59,233 nucleotides of DNA, from contig HF993634.1 in the NCBI GenBank assembly GCA_000433915.1, positions 1 to 59,233 of the forward strand. The letters are read 5' to 3'. The position numbers were made by a program, and so were the translations under genes. Shown one piece after another: positions 8,265-17,223 of this stretch. Source of the stretch: Clostridium sp. CAG:793 (GTDB lineage Bacteria; Bacillota; Clostridia; TANB77; CAG-508). A model generated the notes under the pieces. The model ran no database searches. It saw nothing but the letters and a program-made list of their open reading frames with translations, and had not been told where the DNA came from. How positions within the stretch are numbered: position 1 is the first letter of the stretch; each line of letters starts with the position of its first letter.

Positions 8265-8771
8265 ATGATAGAATACTATGAATACGAGACTAGTCCTAGA
8301 AAAATAGAACCAGAATATCTTCCACAACATACTAAAACTGACAAAAAAGAAATAGCTCAGAACATGGAAAATAAGAAAAAAAGAAGACAAGAACAACTAG
8401 CTCAATCAAAGAACAATGCAAAACATATAATTGAGATAGCAGTCGGATTTGTAGTACTATTAACAATTAGTTATCGCTATGCATTAATAAACTCAAGTTT
8501 TACACAAAAAGAAAAATTGAAATCAACACTAGCACAAATACAAAAAGTAAATGCACAACTACAAGTAAACATAGAACAAGGAATGAATATAAACACAATA
8601 GAACAAGCTGCACAAGAAAAATTAGGAATGCAAAAGCTAGACAATAATCAAAAAGTATATGTAAATTTACCAAAAAAAGATTATGTTGAATCTTCAGCAA
8701 GTAGAGTAATAAAAAATGAAGAAGACGAATTATGGTGGCAGAAATTATTAAATACATTACAAGGAAAATAG
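8265..8771 (+). CDS. ftsL: FtsL-like division protein
   Basis: 168 residues. A charged cytoplasmic N-terminus of about 55 residues leads into one membrane segment (about 58-78) and then a short coiled coil rich in Gln/Lys, ending in a Trp-containing tail. This architecture and its place between rsmH and a class B PBP identify FtsL (septum assembly, partner of DivIC/FtsB and FtsQ); sequence alone is weakly conserved. ATG 8265 is chosen because GAGGTG, which itself contains a GTG, is the ribosome site. The stop codon lies inside the stem of the following terminator. Confidence 0.8.
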   Translation: MIEYYEYETSPRKIEPEYLPQHTKTDKKEIAQNMENKKKRRQEQLAQSKNNAKHIIEIAVGFVVLLTISYRYALINSSFTQKEKLKSTLAQIQKVNAQLQVNIEQGMNINTIEQAAQEKLGMQKLDNNQKVYVNLPKKDYVESSASRVIKNEEDELWWQKLLNTLQGK

Positions 8772-8809
8772 ATCATATTAACGAAATAAGTTAATAAGGT
8801 CTATTTTTT
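8769..8809 (+). terminator. Terminator between ftsL and the PBP gene
   Basis: A 14-bp stem (8769-8782 with 8790-8803) with one mismatch and one G-U pair is followed by six T. Only about 23 bases separate it from the next ribosome site. Confidence 0.8.
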
Positions 8810-8846
8810 ATGGACTAAAATATACATATCATAGGAGGACTATGAT

Positions 8847-10601
8847 ATGATAGGAAGAAAATCAACAAAAAAACTAATGAAATTTACAATGATATTAACA
8901 ATAATGATATTTATTGGATTAACAATTAGAATAGGGTATATACAATTTATAGATGGAGATATGCTTACAAGAAAAGCTTATGATCAACAAACATCAGATA
9001 GAAAAGTAAATCCAAGAAGAGGAACAATATATGACAACACTGGGAAAACTATACTTGCTGTAAGTAGTACAGTGGAAACAGTAACAATAAATCCAATGCG
9101 AATAAAAAAAGAGGACAAAGAAAAAGTTGCAAAAAAACTATCAGAACTATTTAAACTAGATTATGAAAAAACATTAAAGAAAGTAAACAAAAGAGCATCA
9201 ATAGAAAATATTGCAAAAAAAATAGAAAAAGATAAAGCAAATGAATTAAGAAAATGGATGTTAGAAAACAATATTACAGAAGGAATAAATATAGATGAAG
9301 ACACAAAAAGATATTATCCATATAACAACTTAGCATCACAGATTATAGGATTTTGCGGAAGTGACAATCAAGGCTTAAATGGAATTGAATCAAAATATGA
9401 AGAATATTTAAAAGGAAAAAAAGGTTCAATTAGTAGAATAACAGATGCATCTGGAAAAGTAATAAAAAATACATCAGAAGAATATAATGAGCCAACAGAT
9501 GGAGACGACATTATATTAACAATAAATGCAACAGTACAGGGTATAGCAGAGAAATATTTAAAAGAAGCATGCATAGATAATAAGTGTACAGATGGTGGAA
9601 ATGTAATAATAATGAATCCACAAAATGGAGAAATACTCGCTATAGCTGGATATCCAGACTACAACTTAAATGATCCATTTGCAGTAGATGAAACATTATC
9701 TAAAGAAGAGCAAAATAAAAGAATGCAAATGTTATGGAGAAATAAAGCAATATCAGACACGTATGAACCGGGTTCAACATTTAAACTAGTAACAGCCTCT
9801 GCAGCATTACAAGAAGGAATAACAACAACTGATAAAGCTGGCGAATTTTGTTGTATAGGATATATAGATGTAGCAGGAGTTAAAATGAAATGTTGGAGAT
9901 ACTATAGACCTCATGGATCAGAAAGCTTAAGGCAAGCACTAATGAACTCATGCAATCCTGTATTCATAGGATTAGGAGAAAAAATAGGAGTAAAAACATA
10001 TTACAGTTATTTGCGAAAATTTGGATTTTTTGGAATAACAGGCATAGACATACCAGGAGAAGCAGGCTCGATATTTCTAAAAGAAGAAAAAGTCGGACCG
10101 GTAGAACTAGGAACAATAGCATTTGGGCAAAGATTTGAAATAACGCCAATACAAATGGCAACAATGTTATCAACAATAGCCAATAAAGGTAGATATATAA
10201 AACCACATTTAGTAAAGCAAATAATAGGAAAGGACGAAACAATAACAATAGATAAACAAGAGGAAGAACAAGTAATATCTGAAGAAACTGCGCAAAATGT
10301 ATTAAGTATGATGGAAAGTGTTGTATCAGAAGGAACAGGGAAAAATGCTAAAGTTGAAGGATATAGAATAGGAGGAAAGACAGGAACATCAGAAGATGGA
10401 GTAAATACAAATAAATATGTAACATCTTTTATAGGAGTTGCACCTATTGAAAATCCACAAGTAGTTGTATTGGTAACATTATATGATCCAAAAGGGGAAG
10501 GGGGACATTCTGGAGGTGCTGTTGCAGCACCAGTAGCAGGAAAGATTTTTAAAGAAGTATTAGAATACTTGGAAATTCCTAAAAATAATATAGAAAATTA
10601 A
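8847..10601 (+). CDS. Class B penicillin-binding protein (PbpB/SpoVD type)
   Basis: 584 residues. One N-terminal membrane anchor (about 9-30), a PBP-dimer domain (about 50-215) and a transpeptidase domain. Catalytic motifs: STFK at 310-313 (acyl-serine 310), SCN at 368-370 and KTG at 511-513. It crosslinks septal peptidoglycan together with a SEDS polymerase, probably the FtsW/SpoVE product encoded at 14685. The PASTA domains found in B. subtilis SpoVD and PbpB are absent; the protein ends shortly after the transpeptidase fold. Only one such gene lies here, so it may serve both vegetative and spore septa. ATG 8847 has AGGAGGA 7 bases upstream. Confidence 0.92.
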   Translation: MIGRKSTKKLMKFTMILTIMIFIGLTIRIGYIQFIDGDMLTRKAYDQQTSDRKVNPRRGTIYDNTGKTILAVSSTVETVTINPMRIKKEDKEKVAKKLSELFKLDYEKTLKKVNKRASIENIAKKIEKDKANELRKWMLENNITEGINIDEDTKRYYPYNNLASQIIGFCGSDNQGLNGIESKYEEYLKGKKGSISRITDASGKVIKNTSEEYNEPTDGDDIILTINATVQGIAEKYLKEACIDNKCTDGGNVIIMNPQNGEILAIAGYPDYNLNDPFAVDETLSKEEQNKRMQMLWRNKAISDTYEPGSTFKLVTASAALQEGITTTDKAGEFCCIGYIDVAGVKMKCWRYYRPHGSESLRQALMNSCNPVFIGLGEKIGVKTYYSYLRKFGFFGITGIDIPGEAGSIFLKEEKVGPVELGTIAFGQRFEITPIQMATMLSTIANKGRYIKPHLVKQIIGKDETITIDKQEEEQVISEETAQNVLSMMESVVSEGTGKNAKVEGYRIGGKTGTSEDGVNTNKYVTSFIGVAPIENPQVVVLVTLYDPKGEGGHSGGAVAAPVAGKIFKEVLEYLEIPKNNIEN

Positions 10602-10632
10602 AAAAATAATGTAAAAAAATGTCAAAAAAGTA

Positions 10633-10661
10633 TTGAAAATATAAAAAATATGTTGTAAAAT
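10633..10661 (+). promoter_or_regulatory. Promoter of the AgrC-like kinase gene
   Basis: TTGAAA (10633-10638) and TAAAAT (10656-10661) with a 17-base spacer lie in the PBP-kinase gap. Confidence 0.55.
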
Positions 10662-10698
10662 GGTACAAAATGTAAAATGAAAGGAATGCTATAAACTA

Positions 10699-12027
10699 AT
10701 GAAATGGGTATTCACTAAAGAAACGATAGCATTAAAAGTATTTGTTATTGTTTTAATTTTTATTACAACATATGCAAGGAGTATAATAAGCAATAAAATT
10801 GTAATACAAATATTTAATGTAAAAACTAAAAATGAAGTCAAAGCAATAATGATACAAGGTATAATACTGAGCCTTGCACGTATTTTTATAAACAGTGAAG
10901 CTTATAGATTCGTCGACATAATAGTAGTAATGACTATGTATAAGTATGTATTTGACATGACTACTGAAAAGACAATTTTAGCAGAAGAAATTAATATATC
11001 AACAATTCTAATCACAGAAACTTTAATCATGAAAGTATTGTTTTCTACAATACCTTCTTCAATAGGCAAAATAGATGGCTATCAATATAAAATTGTAGCC
11101 TCAATGATTTTATGCACTCTAAAATTAATCCTATATAAAATAGCAATTAATAAAAATATAAGATTCCAGATAAGAGATGGATTACAAGATGCAAATAAGC
11201 TAAAAATAATAGCAGTATCAGTTTTATCACTAGTATTAATAGTGTCTATAGAATTAGGAACAATAACTAATATTGCAACAATACCAACATATTTATATGT
11301 ACTAATAAATGCTATGCTACTATTATATTTTGCAACAGTAATGAACATTGCCAAAGATATATCTATAATGGATGAAGCAGACGAAACAATAGTAGACTTA
11401 GAAGAAAGCAAAGAAAGACTACAAGAAGATTACGATAATGTGCGATCATTTAGACATGATTTTAACAACATAATGCAAGGAATGGGCGGATACATATCGA
11501 CAAATGACATAAATGGATTAAAGCAAATGTATACAGAAATAGTAGGAGAATGCCAAGAAATGAATGACAACAGAAGCTTAAGCAAAGAAATCATAAACAA
11601 TCCAGCTGTATACCAGTTAATAAATAATAAATTCAAAAAAGCAAAAGAATATAAAATTAGATTTAGAATTAATGTATTTGTAGATATAAATCAATTAAAT
11701 ATCTCACCATATGACTTATGCAGAATATTAGGCATATTACTAGATAATGCAATAGAAGCGGCAAAAGACTGTGAAAATAAAGTAATAAATATAAGATTCA
11801 TAAAAGACAAAATAAATAACAGAAATTTAGTAATAATAGAAAATGCATATAAGAATTATTTAATAGATCTTAACAAGATATATGATAAAGGTTTTACTAG
11901 CAAAAAGGATAAGTTTTATCATGGATTGGGACTATGGAAAGTTAAACAAATAATAAAAAAGAATAAGAATTTAAATATAAATACAACAAGAGGAGACTTA
12001 TTCAGACAAGAATTAGAAATTTACTAA
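10699..12027 (+). CDS. AgrC-like membrane histidine kinase (GHKL)
   Basis: 442 residues. The N-terminal 220 residues hold about six membrane segments. A linker leads to the phospho-acceptor motif FRHDFNN (His253), typical of the HPK10/AgrC-CitA-like class with a SPOB-type dimer helix. The ATPase part has the N-box LLDNAIEAA (Asn350) and a G-box GLGLWKVKQI. No response regulator, AgrB or AgrD is adjacent, so it is an orphan within this window. It has its own promoter and terminator and interrupts the usual pbp-murE order. Signal and partner are unknown; a peptide ligand is possible by family analogy. The ribosome site (AAGGA) is rather far, 13 bases. Confidence 0.82.
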   Translation: MKWVFTKETIALKVFVIVLIFITTYARSIISNKIVIQIFNVKTKNEVKAIMIQGIILSLARIFINSEAYRFVDIIVVMTMYKYVFDMTTEKTILAEEINISTILITETLIMKVLFSTIPSSIGKIDGYQYKIVASMILCTLKLILYKIAINKNIRFQIRDGLQDANKLKIIAVSVLSLVLIVSIELGTITNIATIPTYLYVLINAMLLLYFATVMNIAKDISIMDEADETIVDLEESKERLQEDYDNVRSFRHDFNNIMQGMGGYISTNDINGLKQMYTEIVGECQEMNDNRSLSKEIINNPAVYQLINNKFKKAKEYKIRFRINVFVDINQLNISPYDLCRILGILLDNAIEAAKDCENKVINIRFIKDKINNRNLVIIENAYKNYLIDLNKIYDKGFTSKKDKFYHGLGLWKVKQIIKKNKNLNINTTRGDLFRQELEIY

Positions 12028-12041
12028 AATGAGATATCTAA

Positions 12042-12077
12042 AAAGCAAGATTATTTGAATATAATCTTGTTTTTTTC
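12042..12077 (+). terminator. Terminator of the kinase gene
   Basis: CAAGATTAT (12046-12054) pairs with ATAATCTTG (12061-12069) around a 6-base loop, extended by an A-run opposite the following T-run of eight. Confidence 0.85.
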
Positions 12078-12096
12078 ATAATATTAGGTATATAAT
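12067..12096 (+). promoter_or_regulatory. Promoter of murE
   Basis: TTGTTT (12067-12072), overlapping the preceding terminator, and TATAAT (12091-12096) with an 18-base spacer. Confidence 0.5.
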
Positions 12097-12109
12097 ATAA
12101 ACGTAAAAA

Positions 12110-12125
12110 AATGATAATTATCATT
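12110..12125. promoter_or_regulatory. 16-bp palindrome downstream of the murE promoter
   Basis: AATGATAATTATCATT is a perfect palindrome placed around +7 to +22 of the predicted transcript. It resembles a shortened Fur-type site but lacks the central bases of the 7-1-7 consensus. Possible operator. Confidence 0.4.
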
Positions 12126-12159
12126 CTTTTCGTCACATAACTCTTAAAAGGAGAACAAA

Positions 12160-13653
12160 ATGGAATTAAAGAAAATTTTGACAGGAATTGAAGGATTAAA
12201 AGCAAAAGGAAATTTAGAATTAGAGATACCTAAGATAACAAGTGACTCAAGAGAAGTAAAAACAGGAGACTTATTTGTTGCAATAAAAGGATTTGATGTA
12301 GATGGTGTAAAATTTATACCAGCAGCAGTTGAAGCAGGAGCAAAAGCAATTCTTGTAAATGAAGAATCAGTAAAAGATGTAATAAAAGTAATCCCAGAGG
12401 ATGTAGCATTAATAACTGCACCAGATACTAGAATAGCATTAGCAAAATGTGCATGCAATTATTATGATAATCCATCAAGAAAGTTTCAATTAATTGGAGT
12501 AACTGGAACAAAAGGAAAAACAACAACAACATTCATGATAAAGAAAATACTTGAAAAACATGGAATAAAAACGGGCTTAGTAGGAACAATAGCAACATAT
12601 ATTGGAGATAAAAAAATAGAAGATAGTGATAGAACAACACCTGACAGCTTAAAATTACAAGGCTTCTTTGCTCAAATGGCTGAAGAAGGATGCCAAGCAG
12701 TTGTAATGGAAGTATCTTCACAAAGCTTAAAATTACATAGAGTAGATGGAAGTGATTTTAATATAGGAGTATTTACTAACTTCTCTGAAGATCACATTAG
12801 CCCAAAAGAGCATCCTGATATGCAGGATTACTTTAATGCAAAATTAAGACTATTCAAAATGTGTCCAACAGGATTTGTAAATGTTGATGACATAGCAACT
12901 GTACGAGTACCAAAATTAGTACCAGAATGTAATATAAAAACTTATGGAATAGATAATGAATGCAATGTTTTGGCAAAAGACATAACAATCACAAATTCTT
13001 ATGTAGATTTCAGAGTAAAATTAAATGGAAAAAATGAAAGAATAAAAACATATATTCCAGGAAGATTCAGTGTATACAATAGCTTAGCTGCAATCTGTGT
13101 TGCAGAAAAATTAGGATGTGATACTGAAAGTATAAAAGCAGCTCTTGAAGAAGTAAGAGTACCAGGAAGAAGTGAACTTGTAGACAACAAATTAGGATTA
13201 ACAATAATGATAGACTATGCTCATTCACCAGAAAGTTTACAAAGCATTTTGCAAGCAGTAAAATCATATACTAGAGGAAGAGTAATATCTGTATTTGGAT
13301 GCGGAGGAGATAGAGATCACGGAAAGAGACCTCAAATGGGAGAAATCTCAGGAAAAATAGCACACTATACAATTATTACATCAGATAATCCAAGAACAGA
13401 AGATCCAGAAACAATAGTTAGGGAAATTGAAGAAGGAATGAAGAAAACAAACGGAAAATATGAGTGCATAGTTGACAGAACACAAGCAATAGAAGCAGCT
13501 ATAAAAATGGCAAATAAAAATGACATCATTGTTTTAGCAGGAAAAGGACATGAAACATACCAAGAAATTAACCATGTAAAACATCCTTATGATGAAAGAG
13601 TAATAATAAAAGAAATAATTGATAAAATGGAAAATCCAGAAGTAAAAGAATAA
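12160..13653 (+). CDS. murE: UDP-MurNAc-tripeptide ligase MurE, DAP-adding
   Basis: 497 residues. It adds the third stem-peptide residue to UDP-MurNAc-L-Ala-D-Glu in the cytoplasm, using ATP. The ATP loop GTKGKTTTT spans about 116-124, and SSQSLKLHRV follows near residues 186-195. DNPR at 409-412 is the family signature for meso-diaminopimelate selection, so the peptidoglycan is predicted to be DAP-type. ATG 12160 has AAAAGGAG upstream. mraY follows after 27 bases. Confidence 0.96.
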   Translation: MELKKILTGIEGLKAKGNLELEIPKITSDSREVKTGDLFVAIKGFDVDGVKFIPAAVEAGAKAILVNEESVKDVIKVIPEDVALITAPDTRIALAKCACNYYDNPSRKFQLIGVTGTKGKTTTTFMIKKILEKHGIKTGLVGTIATYIGDKKIEDSDRTTPDSLKLQGFFAQMAEEGCQAVVMEVSSQSLKLHRVDGSDFNIGVFTNFSEDHISPKEHPDMQDYFNAKLRLFKMCPTGFVNVDDIATVRVPKLVPECNIKTYGIDNECNVLAKDITITNSYVDFRVKLNGKNERIKTYIPGRFSVYNSLAAICVAEKLGCDTESIKAALEEVRVPGRSELVDNKLGLTIMIDYAHSPESLQSILQAVKSYTRGRVISVFGCGGDRDHGKRPQMGEISGKIAHYTIITSDNPRTEDPETIVREIEEGMKKTNGKYECIVDRTQAIEAAIKMANKNDIIVLAGKGHETYQEINHVKHPYDERVIIKEIIDKMENPEVKE

Positions 13654-13680
13654 AAGCATAGCTTTTAGGGAGGAAAATAA

Positions 13681-14658
13681 ATGAGCTTTCAGGTAAAGAT
13701 ATTACTATTATCATTTGTTGCAAGTACAGTAATCTCAATGATAGTAATACCAATATTAAGAAGACTAAAAGTAGGACAGTCAGAAAGAGAAGAAGGACCA
13801 CAATCACATTTAAGTAAAAAAGGAACTCCTACAATGGGAGGAATAATATTAATAATATCAACATTGATAATAAGTGCATTTCTATACATAGATTATTCTG
13901 CATCAGAACCAGAAATAGCAACAAGACTACTACCAATGATATTTGTAACAATAGGATTTGGCTTAGTTGGGTTTGTAGACGATTTTAAAAAAGTAATATT
14001 ACATAACACAGATGGATTAAGTCCAAAAGCAAAAATGGCTGGATTATTAATAATTTCAATAGCATATGTAGCAATGCTTGTATTCGCATTTCAAAATGGA
14101 ACAGACATATACATTCCATTTATAAAAAAATCAATAGAACTACCAGTATGGATTTACATACCATTTGCAGTAGTTGTAATTTTAGCTACAACAAATGCTG
14201 TAAATTTAACAGATGGTATAGACGGACTAGCAACAAGTGTAACAACAATAATATTAACATGTTTAACAGTAATATCAATAATATGGAATATAAAAGAGAC
14301 AACAATATTTGGATGTATAGTAGTTGGAGCAGGACTAGGATTCTTATTATTTAACTTACACCCAGCTCATATATTCATGGGAGACACAGGATCTTTACTA
14401 CTTGGAGGCGCAATAGCAGGAATCTCATTATATTTAAAACTACCATTATTGCTACTAATAATAGCAATAATACCAATAATAGAAACATTATCAGTTATAT
14501 TGCAAGTTTCTTATTATAAAAAAACAAAAAAGAGACTATTTAAAATGTCACCAATTCATCATCACTTCGAATTAAGTGGATGGAATGAAAATAAGATAGT
14601 ATCAGTATTTAGCTTAATTACATTAGTAGCTTCAATTATAGGAATATTAGCTTTATAA
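13681..14658 (+). CDS. mraY: Phospho-MurNAc-pentapeptide transferase MraY
   Basis: 325 residues with about ten membrane segments. It transfers phospho-MurNAc-pentapeptide from UDP to undecaprenyl phosphate at the inner membrane face, forming lipid I. Family motifs are present: KKGTPTMGG (about 42-50), VGFVDDFKK, NLTDGIDGLATS, and FMGDTGSLLLGG followed by PIHHHFELSGW near the C-terminus. Ribosome site GGGAGG precedes the ATG. murD, which usually follows, is absent; the SEDS gene comes next. Confidence 0.97.
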   Translation: MSFQVKILLLSFVASTVISMIVIPILRRLKVGQSEREEGPQSHLSKKGTPTMGGIILIISTLIISAFLYIDYSASEPEIATRLLPMIFVTIGFGLVGFVDDFKKVILHNTDGLSPKAKMAGLLIISIAYVAMLVFAFQNGTDIYIPFIKKSIELPVWIYIPFAVVVILATTNAVNLTDGIDGLATSVTTIILTCLTVISIIWNIKETTIFGCIVVGAGLGFLLFNLHPAHIFMGDTGSLLLGGAIAGISLYLKLPLLLLIIAIIPIIETLSVILQVSYYKKTKKRLFKMSPIHHHFELSGWNENKIVSVFSLITLVASIIGILAL

Positions 14659-14684
14659 TAAAACGAAAGGAGACGCTTTGCTTG

Positions 14685-16031
14685 ATGGAAAACAAAAAGT
14701 CAAAAGCAGACAAAAATAAAAAAGCAAAAGCAAGGGTTGCACGAATAAATAGAACTAAGGCAATTGTTCAAAACGAACTAGAACAAGAGTTGCGAGAAGA
14801 AAGTAATATAAATAAAACAACTGAATCAAAAGTACATAAAAATAAGAAAAAAATAACGCCAATAAAAGCCAACATTGAAACTTCAAAAGCAACTCAAAAA
14901 ATAACAAAACTACAATCAACAAGCAAGATAGATATGCCATTATTGATAGTAGTTCTAATATTAGTTGCTTTAGGAATAGTAATGGTATTATCTGCAAGTG
15001 CACCGTCAGCATTATCCAATTATAATGATAGCTATATTTTTGTAAAAACACAAGCAAAAGCTGCAATATTAGGATTTACATTAATGATTATACTATCAAA
15101 AATAAATTATAAAATATACAAAAAATTTTATAAGATAATTTATATTTTCTCAATAGCTATATTATTTACAGTATTAATTCCTAAAATAGGCATCGAAAAT
15201 AATGGTGCAAGAAGATGGATAAGTATATTGGGATTTCAGATACAACCATCAGAAATAACCAAGATAGGATTAATAATAGCGTATGCAGGATATTATAGCG
15301 ATTCAAAAAATAAATTAAATACTCTATGGGGAGGTTGTATAAAACCACTAATAGGAGTAGCAATACCAGTACTTATACTATTAGTAGTACAAAACCACTT
15401 AAGTGCAGGTTTAGTAATATCATTTGTAATGTGTATGATAATAATAATGGGAGGTTGCCCATTAAAATACATAATGGGAACAGTCTGTGCAGCAGTTTGT
15501 GCTGCAGTTGGAGCATTAATATTTTTTAGAGACAAAATAACATCAGGATTCCGTTCAGATAGAATTGATGCATGGTTACATATATGGGAAAATACAAGCG
15601 GAACAGCATACCAGACTTCACAAGGATTATATGCAATAGGATCAGGTGGATTATTTGGAGTAGGACTAGGAGAAAGTAAACAAAAATATTTATATATACC
15701 AGAAGCACACAATGACTTCATATTTGCAATACTAGCAGAAGAATTAGGCTTTGTAGGATGTGTAGCAGTATTAATCTTATTTTCGATATTAGTAATAAGA
15801 GGAGTATTAATTGCAATGAGGGCGGAAGATAACTTTGGAAGTCTTGTTGCAGTAGGAATAACAGCATTAATAGCAATACAAGCAATACTAAATATTGCGG
15901 TAGTAACAAATACAATACCAAACACAGGTATTTCACTACCATTCTTAAGTTATGGCGGAAGTTCTTTAATGATATTATTAGGATGTATAGGTATATTATT
16001 AAATATATCAAAATCAGCTAAAAAAATATAA
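14685..16031 (+). CDS. SEDS peptidoglycan polymerase FtsW/SpoVE
   Basis: About 448 residues. A basic, Lys/Ala-rich cytoplasmic extension of about 85 residues precedes ten membrane segments. SEDS hallmarks: GARRW, QPSEITKIG, HNDFIFAILAEELG and the terminal LPFLSYGGSS. It polymerises lipid II at the septum with a class B PBP; the neighbour at 8847 is the likely partner. FtsW and SpoVE cannot be told apart by sequence alone; position between mraY and murG fits SpoVE of B. subtilis. The start is uncertain: TTG 14682 (9 bases after AAGGAG) or ATG 14685 (12 bases). A second SEDS gene (rodA) lies at 38080. Confidence 0.92.
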   Translation: MENKKSKADKNKKAKARVARINRTKAIVQNELEQELREESNINKTTESKVHKNKKKITPIKANIETSKATQKITKLQSTSKIDMPLLIVVLILVALGIVMVLSASAPSALSNYNDSYIFVKTQAKAAILGFTLMIILSKINYKIYKKFYKIIYIFSIAILFTVLIPKIGIENNGARRWISILGFQIQPSEITKIGLIIAYAGYYSDSKNKLNTLWGGCIKPLIGVAIPVLILLVVQNHLSAGLVISFVMCMIIIMGGCPLKYIMGTVCAAVCAAVGALIFFRDKITSGFRSDRIDAWLHIWENTSGTAYQTSQGLYAIGSGGLFGVGLGESKQKYLYIPEAHNDFIFAILAEELGFVGCVAVLILFSILVIRGVLIAMRAEDNFGSLVAVGITALIAIQAILNIAVVTNTIPNTGISLPFLSYGGSSLMILLGCIGILLNISKSAKKI

Positions 16032-16047
16032 AATGTGGAGGTAAATC

Positions 16048-17166
16048 TTGAAAGTTATAATAGCAGCTGCCGGAACAGGTGGACATATTAATCCAGGAAT
16101 AGCGATTGCAAACAAAATAATGTACGAAGAGCCAGATTCGAAAATAATATTTATAGGGACAAATAGAGGATTAGAAAACGACTTGGTACCACGTGCTGGA
16201 TATGAATTAAAAACAATCCAAAGCTATGGAATTTCGAGAAGCTTAACTTTAAAAAATATACAAAGACTATTTAAAACAATACAATCAATAAAAGAAGCGG
16301 AAAAAATAATACAAGAATTTAAACCAGATATTATAATTGGTACAGGAGGATATATTTGTGTATCAGTATGCAGGGCTGCTCAAAAGCAAAAAGTACCATA
16401 CATAATACATGAAAGTAATGTGTTACCAGGAGTTGCAACTAAACTAATGGCAAAAAAGGCAGTAAAAATATTAGTCGGATTTAAAGAAGCAAAACAAAGA
16501 CTACCTAAAGGTGTAAATGTAATAACAACAGGAACACCAACTAAAGTAAAAAATCTGCATTTTAGTAGGGAACAAATAAAACAAAAAAAGAAACAAATGG
16601 GATTTGAAGAAAACAAACCATTAGTATTAGTATTTGGAGGAAGCCAAGGGGCAGAAAGCATAAATAATAGTATAGTAAAAATAATTAAAGAAAAAAAGAA
16701 CAAAGATTATCAAATTATATGGGCGGCAGGACCATACCAATATAAAGTAGTAAAAGAAGAATTAGCAAGAGAAAAGATAGACATTGAAAACATAGATGGT
16801 ATAAAAGCAGTGCCATATATATATAATATGGAAGAAGTAATGAACATTGCTGATTTGGTAGTATGCAGAAGTGGTGCAATGACAGTAACTGAAATAGAAA
16901 AAGTAGGAAAACCAGCAATATTTATACCATTTCCATATGCAGCAGAAAATCATCAAGAATATAATGCTAGGATATTAGAAAAAGCAGGAGCTGCAAAAGT
17001 AATACTAGACAAAGAATTAACAGCTGATAAACTACATGGTACAATAGAAACAATTGTAAAAGAAGAAGGCAAATTAACAAAAATGGGAGAAGAGTCACAA
17101 AATCTTTCAATAAATAATGTAGAAGAAAATATATATAAAGAAATAATATCAGCAATTAAGATATAA
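16048..17166 (+). CDS. murG: UDP-GlcNAc:lipid I transferase MurG
   Basis: 372 residues. It transfers GlcNAc to lipid I, giving lipid II, at the cytoplasmic membrane face. GT-B fold motifs: AAAGTGGHINPG at the N-terminus, IGTGGYICV, VFGGSQGAESIN, CRSGAMTVTEI and PYAAENHQEYNA. The TTG start has TGGAGGT 5 bases upstream. Only 16 bases separate it from the SEDS gene. murB and ftsQ do not follow; topA does. Confidence 0.96.
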   Translation: MKVIIAAAGTGGHINPGIAIANKIMYEEPDSKIIFIGTNRGLENDLVPRAGYELKTIQSYGISRSLTLKNIQRLFKTIQSIKEAEKIIQEFKPDIIIGTGGYICVSVCRAAQKQKVPYIIHESNVLPGVATKLMAKKAVKILVGFKEAKQRLPKGVNVITTGTPTKVKNLHFSREQIKQKKKQMGFEENKPLVLVFGGSQGAESINNSIVKIIKEKKNKDYQIIWAAGPYQYKVVKEELAREKIDIENIDGIKAVPYIYNMEEVMNIADLVVCRSGAMTVTEIEKVGKPAIFIPFPYAAENHQEYNARILEKAGAAKVILDKELTADKLHGTIETIVKEEGKLTKMGEESQNLSINNVEENIYKEIISAIKI

Positions 17167-17223
17167 GGTTTAATAAGTTTTCCTAAAAAACTTAAATACA
17201 GATAAGAAAACAGGAAAAGTGTA

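Noticed and set aside
12110..12125. Fur box
   Set aside because: Palindromic and similar, but three bases short of the 7-1-7 consensus and no iron genes nearby.
15293..15925. A 210-codon minus-strand frame within the SEDS gene
   Set aside because: Antisense shadow of a conserved membrane protein; no ribosome site or promoter.
17175..17193. Terminator between murG and topA
   Set aside because: AAGTTTT/AAAACTT is short and no T-run follows.
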